Assembly: GCA_031261605.1 (NCBI GenBank)
Contig: JAISJI010000059.1
Span: 1-40,381 of the forward strand
Reading direction: 5' to 3'
DNA: 40,381 nt
Origin: Ignavibacteria bacterium
GTDB lineage: Bacteria > Bacteroidota > Ignavibacteria > Kapaibacteriales > UBA2268
The notes below the pieces were generated by a model. That model was not told the origin of the DNA. It saw nothing but the letters and a program-made list of their open reading frames with translations, and ran no database searches. Shown here piece by piece: positions 33,268 to 40,381 of the stretch; position 1 is the stretch's first letter; every line of letters begins with the position of its first letter. Position numbers and translations under genes: made by a program.

Positions 33268-35403
33268 TCAAATATCTAAGTTTGCAAATTTCGCATTTTT
33301 CTCTATAAACTCCCTACGTGGCTCTACTTTGTCGCCCATTAATGTTTGGAATAGCATTGTAGCACGCGCAGCATCTTCAATAGATACTTGTAGCAAAGTG
33401 CGACTCTCAGGATTCATTGTAGTAGACCATAGTTGCTCTGGATTCATTTCACCAAGACCTTTGAAGCGAGAGATTACCACGCCATTCATTCTTTTAGCAT
33501 CTACATCTGTTGTCTCTGTTGGAGGTGGGGTTGCACCTTCTTCCACCACCTCATCATCAACTTCGGCAGCCGTAACTTTAATATTAGGATTATCCTTTCT
33601 AATACGTTCCAATATTGCTATTCTCTGGTCTTCATCGTAAGCATAATACTCTTGCTTGCCTTTCTTTACTTTGTATAGTGGCGGACAAGCAATGAATAAC
33701 TTACCTTTATAAATCAAATCGCGCATATAGTTAAAGAAGAATGTAAGAAGCAATGTTCTAATATGCGAGCCATCTACGTCGGCATCCGCCATAATGATAA
33801 TCTTGCCATATCGTGATTTATCTGCATCAAAATCTTTTTCCTTGCCATTAGCGGTAATCATTACGCTATCTCCCAGCAAATTATCCATATCATTATAATC
33901 TGGTTTTGTATTGAAACCGGCACCAATAGCGGTGATGATAGTTTTTATCTCCTCATTTTCCAATATCTTATGTGGAATGGCTTTTTGGACATTAAGAACC
34001 TTACCTCGTAATGGGAGAATTGCTTGGAACTTTCTATCGCGTCCTTGTTTAGCACTACCACCTGCAGAATCTCCCTCTACGATGTATATCTCGCATTCCT
34101 CAGGATTGCCTGAAGAACAATCGGCTAACTTACCGGGTAATGTGGATGCTTCGAGTGCATTTTTGCGTCTAACTAAGTCGCGACTCTTGCGTGCAGCAAT
34201 TCTTGCTTCGGCTGCTTTTATGGCTTTTTCAATAATTTGCTTTGCATCTTGTGGATGAGCATCAAGGTATTGGACAAGTTTTTCCGAAGTAATAGTTCTC
34301 ACAATGCCTTCCACTTCCCCATTACCGAGTTTGGTCTTGGTTTGTCCTTCGAATTGTGGCTCAGGCACTTTGCAAGATATGATAGCAGTAAGACCTTCGC
34401 GGAAGTCCTCGCCAACTATTTCTATTTTGTTTTTGCTATTACTGATATTCTTTTCGGCGTATGATTTCAGGGTTCTGGTAAGTGCTGCACGGAATCCGCT
34501 AAGGTGCGTTCCACCTTCTATTGTATGGATATTATTTACATAAGTTAGCGTTACTTCACTATAACTATCGTTGTATTCAAAGCAAATATCTACTTCGGTA
34601 TTGTATTGGTCATCTCTGCCGTTAATAAAGATTGATTTGGTAATGGCTCTATTGGATTCATCTATGTAAGCAACGAAATCCTTTAAGCCGCCTTTGTAGT
34701 GAAATACTTCCTCTTGCTCTTCGCTTTCATCTTTCAGGGTAATGGATACGTAAGGATTAAGGAATGCTAATTCACGCAAACGCTCAGCAACTTTATTATA
34801 CTTGAACTCTACGGTATGAAAAATGGTATCATCGGGTATAAAGCGTATTGTAGTGCCAGTGGTCTCGCTTTCGCCTATTACTTCAACATCTGATACAGGA
34901 GCACCTTTAGAGTAGAACTGTTGGTATATTTTGCCATCTCTTTGGATGCGTGCTTCAAAATGCTTAGATAGCGCATTTACGCAGGATACACCTACGCCGT
35001 GCAAACCACCGGAGACCTTATAACTTGACCTATCAAATTTACCGCCGGCGTGCAATGTAGTTAGCACTACCTCTAAGGTAGATTTTTTTTCCGTTGGGTG
35101 CATACCGGTTGGGATACCACGTCCATCGTCTTGGACTGAGCAAGAGCCGTCTGTATGTAGCGTTACAATGATGTATTTGCAATAGCCAGCAAGTGCCTCA
35201 TCTATTGAGTTATCCACCACCTCATTGATTAGGTGGTGCAGACCTCGTTCGCCTGTGTCGCCGATATACATCGCTGGACGCATACGCACCGCTTCCAATC
35301 CTTCGAGGACGCGGATACTGCCTTCGTTGTATTCTTCTTCTTGTGCAACAGCGGAGTTATTGAAATCTATTGGATTATTTATGTTTTCTTCCATTTCTGC
35401 CAT
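33268..35403 (-). CDS. gyrB: DNA gyrase subunit B
   Basis: 711 aa. GHKL ATPase domain with NEVVDNSIDEA, DDGRGIPTGMHP and GLHGVGVSCVNA; a transducer domain; a TOPRIM domain with IVEGDSAGGSAKQGRDR and DADVDGSHIRTLLL; and the C-terminal gyrase B domain with SRFKGLGEMNPEQLW. It is longer than the usual ~640-650 aa partly because of an acidic, Pro/Thr-rich stretch before RFKGLGEM (VDDEVVEEGATPPPTETTD, around residues 619-637). It ends 10 bp from the convergent synthetase-like gene. gyrA lies on the same strand 4 kb upstream, separated by three small genes. ParE is the alternative; adjacency to gyrA and the motif set favour GyrB. Confidence 0.94.
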   Translation of the reverse strand: MAEMEENINNPIDFNNSAVAQEEEYNEGSIRVLEGLEAVRMRPAMYIGDTGERGLHHLINEVVDNSIDEALAGYCKYIIVTLHTDGSCSVQDDGRGIPTGMHPTEKKSTLEVVLTTLHAGGKFDRSSYKVSGGLHGVGVSCVNALSKHFEARIQRDGKIYQQFYSKGAPVSDVEVIGESETTGTTIRFIPDDTIFHTVEFKYNKVAERLRELAFLNPYVSITLKDESEEQEEVFHYKGGLKDFVAYIDESNRAITKSIFINGRDDQYNTEVDICFEYNDSYSEVTLTYVNNIHTIEGGTHLSGFRAALTRTLKSYAEKNISNSKNKIEIVGEDFREGLTAIISCKVPEPQFEGQTKTKLGNGEVEGIVRTITSEKLVQYLDAHPQDAKQIIEKAIKAAEARIAARKSRDLVRRKNALEASTLPGKLADCSSGNPEECEIYIVEGDSAGGSAKQGRDRKFQAILPLRGKVLNVQKAIPHKILENEEIKTIITAIGAGFNTKPDYNDMDNLLGDSVMITANGKEKDFDADKSRYGKIIIMADADVDGSHIRTLLLTFFFNYMRDLIYKGKLFIACPPLYKVKKGKQEYYAYDEDQRIAILERIRKDNPNIKVTAAEVDDEVVEEGATPPPTETTDVDAKRMNGVVISRFKGLGEMNPEQLWSTTMNPESRTLLQVSIEDAARATMLFQTLMGDKVEPRREFIEKNAKFANLDI

Positions 35404-35416
35404 AATTTTCTTAATA

Positions 35417-35716
35417 TTAAATATAAATTTTTGTTACTATTGTTGTTCCAAAATGTTTGTTAAATTGACGTATTAAATCGCTTGAGCGTAATATTATTTC
35501 TTTATGCCACGAGGGGAAATCTGTCTGCATATAGAGCAATTTATTTTCGTATTTTGTTAGTTTGACATTTTTTGCGAGAGTATCGGGAAAATTTTCTTCC
35601 CAAAATCCAACGAGTTGCGTGAATATGAATTCATTGTTCAATTCGTTGTCGCTTACCAATTGTGATATTATCGTTTCTATTGATTTTACTTGTCGTCCCA
35701 TTGCATTACTCGCCAT
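35417..35716 (-). CDS. DUF721 (DciA-like) protein
   Basis: 99 aa if it starts at the ATG at 35716, which overlaps the stop of the upstream gene (ATGGCGAGTAA). An ATG at 35701 would give 94 aa and is equally possible. It resembles DUF721 proteins, small proteins found beside recF, gyrB or dnaA; some (DciA) load the replicative helicase. Seen here: a helical N-terminus (VKSIETIISQLVSDNEL), a central FWEENFPDTLAKNV and a KH-like LLYMQTDFPSWHKEIILRSSDL. Location directly before gyrB fits that family. It ends 13 bp before gyrB. Confidence 0.7.
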   Translation of the reverse strand: MASNAMGRQVKSIETIISQLVSDNELNNEFIFTQLVGFWEENFPDTLAKNVKLTKYENKLLYMQTDFPSWHKEIILRSSDLIRQFNKHFGTTIVTKIYI

Positions 35717-36461
35717 CTTCGTAGTTGATACCGGCAAATTTTACATCCGCAATATGTTCTACATAATTTTTATAAAAAAGCATATCAAATATTTTATCTA
35801 ATGCGTCCTCAAATCTGTCGTCCCATTGCCAATACTTGCAGCCAAATCTATCGTAGTCATTGTCATTGCTTGCGGTAGAGTTTATGCTCTCTTTGGTTGG
35901 CAAATTTGGAAGAGCGAAGGTAGATATTTCATTTACGCTATTGTCCGCAAAGTTCTCCGCCTTAACTATCCAAAAGCCAAGTATCAATGGCACTTCAAAT
36001 GTATCATACCAATCTTCCGTTAGGTCTATTGTAATGTAATCATCGTAATTAGTAGCATCATTTGTGAGAATGACATCGGCATCATCAACAACATCAACTA
36101 CTTCTAATTCAATGCCAAAGCGTTCAGATAATAGCAATCGGGTTGCTGCAATAATGAATTCATTTGCAATTTCGTAACAGATAGTATTGAGTGTGCGTTT
36201 ATTTTTTGCAATACAGATAGTGAATAGTCCGGAGTAATCCTCAATAGCGAGTATTTTAGAGCGAACGATACGGTAGTCCGTTCTCTTATTTATTAGTGCA
36301 TATACCAATGGTGAGACGAGAGCGTAATCGAAACTGCTTTTGTCAATTTCTGCAACACATCTGCGTTCATCGAAGCATTTAACTTTATAATTTTCGAGCG
36401 TTGTGCCATTTGCAAATAGTGGTTCTAACGCTGGATTATCTACTACAAATATTGTTTTCAT
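35706..36461 (-). CDS. MqnA-like (chorismate dehydratase-type) protein, divergent
   Basis: 251 aa. Its layout matches the MqnA/MqnD periplasmic-binding-like fold of the futalosine menaquinone pathway: an N-terminal short strand, FDYALVSPLVYAL (about 44-56; family pattern D-ALV-x-EYA), IAIEDYSG-type strand with a sulfur-free FTICIA, a DADVILTNDA segment (around 127-136, family DAxLLIGDDA), and DLTEDWYDTFEVPLILGFWIVK (core DLTEDWYDTFEVPL, family DLxxEWxxxTGLPFVFAxW). The similarity is from pattern reading, so catalysis is not certain. It sits 12 bp after a polyprenyl diphosphate synthase gene, which would supply the menaquinone side chain. The 3' end overlaps the DUF721 gene. Confidence 0.5.
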   Translation of the reverse strand: MKTIFVVDNPALEPLFANGTTLENYKVKCFDERRCVAEIDKSSFDYALVSPLVYALINKRTDYRIVRSKILAIEDYSGLFTICIAKNKRTLNTICYEIANEFIIAATRLLLSERFGIELEVVDVVDDADVILTNDATNYDDYITIDLTEDWYDTFEVPLILGFWIVKAENFADNSVNEISTFALPNLPTKESINSTASNDNDYDRFGCKYWQWDDRFEDALDKIFDMLFYKNYVEHIADVKFAGINYEDGE

Positions 36462-36473
36462 ATCTATTTCCTA

Positions 36474-37448
36474 CTATTTTTCACGTTGATACATATATTT
36501 AGCAAAGCCGATTAAGCAATCTTTTTCCTTGCTATCTGGAATAATGTCAAGGGATTTGATAGCAGCATTTGCGTATTCGGCTGCTTTTGTGAGTGCGACC
36601 TCAATACCATTATTGCTTATCGCAAAATTAACAACTTGCTTTACATCATTATCGCTAATATCCTCTTGGCGTATCAAATCCAAGATTTCACTTCGTTTGC
36701 TATCGGTAGCAATGCTAAGAGCGTGTATTAGTGGCAATGTAAGTTTGTGTTCTCTAATGTCATTACCTACTGGCTTTCCAATTACACTTGCGTTATCAGA
36801 GTAGTCAAAAATATCGTCTTTCATTTGGAAAGCCATTCCGACATTGCGACCATACTCGCGAAAAGTATCAATAATGACTTCGTTCTCTGAATATACCATA
36901 GCACTTGTTTGGCAAGCAGCAGCAATTAGCGATGCCGTTTTTGCATTAATTATACGATAATATTGTTCTTCGCTAACGTCTAATGTCTCGCTCAATTGGA
37001 TAGCAAGTAGTTCGCCTTCACTCATTAGTTCAGCTGCGTGTGATACAATGTGTAGAAATTCATACTCTTCATTTTTAAAAGCAGGCATAAATGCCTTTGT
37101 GTATAAGAAGTCGCCCATAAGAACAGCGACTTTACTATCCCAGCGAGCATTTATTGACTTTTGGTTTCGTCTTTGAGTGGCTTCATCTACTATATCGTCG
37201 TGGATGAGGGTTGCAGTATGAAGAATTTCAATCATTGCAGCGTCATCCATCAATCTATTATTTACCTTTCCCAATACATTAGCAATTAAGAACATCACAC
37301 TTGGACGCAAACGTTTACCTCTATTGGTATTTATATGCGCAATAATACTATGAATTATGCTTACTTCTGATGTCAGCATAATATCGAAATGCGTTTCAAA
37401 AGTAGTTAATTCGGATGATATTGTCTGGAGTATCTGTTCAAACGTCAT
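36474..37448 (-). CDS. Polyprenyl diphosphate synthase
   Basis: 324 aa, trans-isoprenyl diphosphate synthase family. Visible: GKRLRP (44-49), the first aspartate-rich motif DDIVDEA (84-90, DDxxD) and the second, QMKDDIFDY (around 215-223). It condenses isopentenyl diphosphate onto an allylic primer to make a long side chain, most likely octaprenyl or heptaprenyl for menaquinone. Chain length cannot be read safely. The neighbour downstream, an MqnA-like gene, supports a quinone role. It lies between gyrA (34 bp upstream) and that gene on the same strand. Confidence 0.9.
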   Translation of the reverse strand: MTFEQILQTISSELTTFETHFDIMLTSEVSIIHSIIAHINTNRGKRLRPSVMFLIANVLGKVNNRLMDDAAMIEILHTATLIHDDIVDEATQRRNQKSINARWDSKVAVLMGDFLYTKAFMPAFKNEEYEFLHIVSHAAELMSEGELLAIQLSETLDVSEEQYYRIINAKTASLIAAACQTSAMVYSENEVIIDTFREYGRNVGMAFQMKDDIFDYSDNASVIGKPVGNDIREHKLTLPLIHALSIATDSKRSEILDLIRQEDISDNDVKQVVNFAISNNGIEVALTKAAEYANAAIKSLDIIPDSKEKDCLIGFAKYMYQREK

Positions 37449-37482
37449 TTTGTATATGAATTATGTTTTAGATAATGTTTGT

Positions 37483-40107
37483 TTATGCTTCTGTATTATT
37501 CTCTACTATATCTTGGGGGTCTTCTGTTTCTTCGTGAGCGATGGTAGTAATATCAGCAATAGAGTCACCATCGTCAAGGCGAATGAGTTTAACGCCTTGT
37601 GTATTTCTGCCGATAGTTCTAATAGCGGATATTGGCTGTCTAATGAGTATGCCGTTAGTTGTGATTACAATTAAATCCTGTGTATCGAGAGCGGATACCA
37701 ATCTAACGACTTTACCTGTCTTTTGTGTAACATTCATTGAGATTACACCTTTACCGCCGCGGTTAGTAAGGCGGAAGTCCTCGAATTTGGTTCGTTTGCC
37801 ATAGCCACGTTCAGATACAACAAGGACTTGAGAATCTAAGCGTTTGATAACTATCATTGAGACGATGCTATCGCCACTCATTAGGTTGATACCTCTAACG
37901 CCAGCAGCTGTTCTACCCATTGCTCTGACATTGGACTCGCGGAAGCGGCACGCCAAACCTTCCTTTGTTCCGAGAATTATATCGCAATCTCCATCGGTAA
38001 CTTTTACGCCAATCAATCTATCATCATCTTTTAATCCTATTGCGATGATGCCGCTGGAACGCACATTTTCAAAAGCAGATAGTTCGGTCTTCTTAATCGT
38101 TCCCTTTTCGGTGCACATCACAATATATTCGTTGTCTTTGAATTCTTTTACAGGTAAGTAAGCAGTTACTTTTTCGCCATCCTCCTTTGTGGATAGGACA
38201 TTGGAGATACTACGTCCCTTTGCACTGCGAGATTGTTCTGGTAAATCATATACTTTTAGTTTATACACTTTGCCTTTATCGGTAAAGAATAGGATGTAAT
38301 GGTGAGTAGATGCCTGGAACACGTGTTCTACGAAATCGCCTTCATAAGTATCTTGTCCCTTCACTCCTCTACCGCCTTTGTTCTGCTGTCTGTAAGTAGA
38401 TGCGGGAGTTCGTTTAATCAAACCATTATGGCTAATGGTGATAACAACGTCTTCATTTACAATAAATGCTTCGTTAGTTAGGTCCTCTGTGCTATATGCG
38501 ATTTCAGTTCTGCGAGCGTCTCCAAATTTTTCTTTTACCTCTTGCAGTTCATCATAGATAATTTGTAATTGTTTTTCCTTGCTATCTAAGATGGAGCATA
38601 GTTCTACAATTTTAGAAAGAATTTCTTTGTATTCGGCGACTATTTTATCGCGTTCAAGACCAGTTAAGCGATAGATACGCATATCAAGTATGGCTTCGGC
38701 TTGGACTTTTGTGAGATAGTGCCTATTGCCATTGGCTTTTGATACTGGAATATAATTGGTAATGTCATCCTGTTGTTTAGTGGATAGGTATTTCAATATT
38801 ACTTCGGGCTCTACTTCAGATACGGTAGTAAATTTCGTTTGGAGTTGGTTAGATGCGTCTTCTCTATTTTTTGCACTTCGTATAATCTTAATTATTTCGT
38901 CAATGTTATCTAATGCGGTAACAAATCCCTCTAATATGTGACTACGCTTCCAAGCGGCAATCAAATCATATTTGGTTCTGCGGACAATGACTTCGTTTCT
39001 AAATTCAATGAAGTATTTGAGTATTTTCAGTATTGGTAGGAGATGGGGGCGGAGTTTTCCATTTGCATCCGGGACTAGTGCGAGGATATTAGCACCAAAA
39101 GTAACTTGCAGTGTCGTATGCTTAAATAGTTGATTAATAACGATTTCGGGAACGCCATCACGTTTAATTTCAAATATTAATCTATCGCCATCCCTACCCG
39201 ATTCATCTCTCATTGTGGAAATCATAAACAATGCTTTGTATAAGTCAGGACTTTTATCTTTATCAACAGAGTTTCTCATATCGGCGATGCTTTTCTGTAA
39301 GACCGCTTTATTGACTTGGTATGGGAATTCGGTAAAGACGATGGTGGTTTTTGTCTTGCTTTCTTCAAGGTGGTATTTAGCGCGGAGGATAATTTTACCT
39401 CTGCCGGTTTCGTATGCTTCTCTGACACCGCTGTATCCGTATATGATTGCCCCGGTAGGGAAATCCGGAGCCGGCATTACCTTCATAATGTCATCTACTG
39501 TTACGTCAGGATTTTTGATATATAGTTGCAGAGCATTAATCGCTTCAACGAGATTATGCGGAGGAACATTTGTAGCCATACCAACAGCGATACCACTTGA
39601 GCCATTTACAAGCAAAGTCGGTATCACAGTAGGCACTACGGAAGGTTCTTTCAGGGATTCGTCGAAGTTTGGAACAAAATCAACGGTGTCTTTGTCTATA
39701 TCTCTTAGTAGGTGGTGTCCGATAGCGGCTAATCGTGTTTCGGTATAACGCATAGCGGCAGCGGAGTCACCATCTGGTGAGCCGTAGTTACCTTGTCCAT
39801 CTACCAATGGATAGCGTAAAGACCAAGGTTGAGCCATTCTAACCATAGCGTCATAAACGGAGGAGTCGCCGTGTGGGTGGTATTTACCAAGCACTTCGCC
39901 GACAAGACGTGCTGACTTTTTGTAAGCGCGGTTATGCCATAGTCCCATATCTTGCATTGCAAAGAGTATTCGTCTATGCACTGGTTTCAAACCATCGCGG
40001 ACATCGGGCAAGGCACGAGAGACAATCACAGACATAGCGTAATCCACGTATGCTGTAGCCATTTCGTCCTCTAAGACGCGCGTAACTATTGTATCATTTT
40101 CAAGCAT
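37483..40107 (-). CDS. gyrA: DNA gyrase subunit A
   Basis: 874 aa. The breakage-reunion domain has the active-site Tyr Y121 in AAMRYTETR. The quinolone-resistance region [17 protein letters not shown] keeps Ser82 and Asp86, matching Ser83 and Asp87 of E. coli, so it looks wild type. The C-terminal DNA-wrapping beta-pinwheel runs from about residue 530 and carries the GyrA box as [10 protein letters not shown], a variant of QRRGGKG that separates GyrA from ParC. The tail is acidic. It is the first of five co-directional genes ending with gyrB, with a TATATTTG box 32 bp upstream of the start. Confidence 0.95.
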   Translation of the reverse strand: MLENDTIVTRVLEDEMATAYVDYAMSVIVSRALPDVRDGLKPVHRRILFAMQDMGLWHNRAYKKSARLVGEVLGKYHPHGDSSVYDAMVRMAQPWSLRYPLVDGQGNYGSPDGDSAAAMRYTETRLAAIGHHLLRDIDKDTVDFVPNFDESLKEPSVVPTVIPTLLVNGSSGIAVGMATNVPPHNLVEAINALQLYIKNPDVTVDDIMKVMPAPDFPTGAIIYGYSGVREAYETGRGKIILRAKYHLEESKTKTTIVFTEFPYQVNKAVLQKSIADMRNSVDKDKSPDLYKALFMISTMRDESGRDGDRLIFEIKRDGVPEIVINQLFKHTTLQVTFGANILALVPDANGKLRPHLLPILKILKYFIEFRNEVIVRRTKYDLIAAWKRSHILEGFVTALDNIDEIIKIIRSAKNREDASNQLQTKFTTVSEVEPEVILKYLSTKQQDDITNYIPVSKANGNRHYLTKVQAEAILDMRIYRLTGLERDKIVAEYKEILSKIVELCSILDSKEKQLQIIYDELQEVKEKFGDARRTEIAYSTEDLTNEAFIVNEDVVITISHNGLIKRTPASTYRQQNKGGRGVKGQDTYEGDFVEHVFQASTHHYILFFTDKGKVYKLKVYDLPEQSRSAKGRSISNVLSTKEDGEKVTAYLPVKEFKDNEYIVMCTEKGTIKKTELSAFENVRSSGIIAIGLKDDDRLIGVKVTDGDCDIILGTKEGLACRFRESNVRAMGRTAAGVRGINLMSGDSIVSMIVIKRLDSQVLVVSERGYGKRTKFEDFRLTNRGGKGVISMNVTQKTGKVVRLVSALDTQDLIVITTNGILIRQPISAIRTIGRNTQGVKLIRLDDGDSIADITTIAHEETEDPQDIVENNTEA

Positions 40108-40138
40108 TGTTTTTTATTTTTCGATTTAAATAAGATTA

Positions 40139-40146
40139 CAAATATA
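40139..40146 (-). promoter_or_regulatory. Putative -7 box TATATTTG for gyrA
   Basis: Exact TAnnTTTG match on the - strand. The predicted transcript start is near 40132, giving a leader of about 25 nt. Confidence 0.45.
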
Positions 40147-40211
40147 CGCAAAATATCGGACAATTCCTAAATTAATTATAAACATTGCTATTGGATGGGT
40201 TGGGATAGGAA

Positions 40212-40247
40212 CAAAAAAAAATAGGCAGAACTTTTGGCTCTGCCTAT
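40212..40247 (-). terminator. Rho-independent terminator of the gene at the right edge
   Basis: Perfect 9-bp stem ATAGGCAGA/TCTGCCTAT at 40221-40229 and 40239-40247 with a 9-nt loop. On the - strand it is followed by eight or nine T. Confidence 0.85.
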
Positions 40248-40291
40248 CTGTGATTAATTTGGTTGTTTTTACTATTTTAAACATATTGCAT

Positions 40292-40381
40292 CTATTCTAA
40301 AACCATAAGTTGTAAAGTAATTTCTTCGTTTAATGCTGATTCTTTTTTGGTAATACTACAAACAATGTGATACACTCCTCT
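40292..40381 (-). CDS. Partial CDS, C-terminal end of an unknown protein
   Basis: The last 29 codons and TAG stop of a gene that runs off the right edge. The visible residues (GVYHIVCSITKKE, then EEITLQLMVLE) alternate like the final beta-strands of an Ig-like or other beta-sandwich domain. The downstream terminator at 40212-40247 supports a real gene end. The product cannot be named from this fragment. Confidence 0.6.
   Translation of the reverse strand, partial: RGVYHIVCSITKKESALNEEITLQLMVLE

Noticed and set aside
39215..39748. Long antisense ORF (177 codons) opposite gyrA
   Set aside because: Mirrors gyrA codon bias, has no ribosome binding site or domain, and many such shadows lie opposite other conserved genes.
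1..40381. CRISPR arrays, insertion sequences, transposases or phage genes
   Set aside because: No regularly spaced direct repeats, transposase motifs or phage structural genes were seen on either strand.

Overview
The window is AT-rich bacterial chromosome from a Gram-negative member of the Bacteroidota/Chlorobiota (FCB) group. Evidence: an lpxD gene (lipid A), secreted proteins with type IX secretion (T9SS) C-terminal sorting domains, an EF-P with the PGNLRAF loop I associate with Chlorobi-type EF-P, and repeated TAnnTTTG boxes at promoter distance upstream of genes. Butyrate kinase, phosphate butyryltransferase and the [FeFe]-hydrogenase maturase HydF point to an anaerobic, fermentative lifestyle. 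A lineage near Ignavibacteria/Kapabacteria is a guess.

Layout. 1-1344: almost gene-free accessory stretch with one unknown 138-aa ORF bracketed by two diverged copies of what looks like a structured RNA; their stems differ in sequence but keep pairing. 1345-2631: glutamate dehydrogenase (-). 2889-10719: a + strand block of YbbR-like protein, SPOR protein, radA, ptb, buk, an orphan CheB-type methylesterase and hydF. 10775-13844: - strand gcvH, efp, tRNA-Cys(GCA) and mnmG. 14031-21623: a surface/secretion region with a Kelch-like T9SS cargo, a lectin-like gene broken by frameshifts and a stop, a second lectin remnant, and a 1250-aa subtilisin-type protease with a T9SS tail. 21734-26004: gcvPB, lpxD, an FKBP lipoprotein and an AEC transporter (+). 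26007-31519: a tight - strand run of metallo-hydrolase, ZnuA-type metal-binding lipoprotein, folC, nuoN and terC. 31689-33257: an acyl-CoA synthetase-like protein with a degenerate ATP-binding loop. 33268-40107: gyrA, polyprenyl diphosphate synthase, a divergent MqnA-like protein, a DUF721 protein and gyrB, all on the - strand. The right edge holds the last 29 codons of another - strand gene with its terminator.

How the genes fit together. Most of the window is housekeeping: tRNA modification, gyrase, recombination, glycine cleavage, lipid A, folate, Complex I and probable menaquinone synthesis. The most novel signal is the pair of covarying RNA elements at 281-1256. One of them sits directly upstream of a ribosome binding site and the unknown ORF; the other keeps the same AUAGGU but has ATT where the ATG would be.
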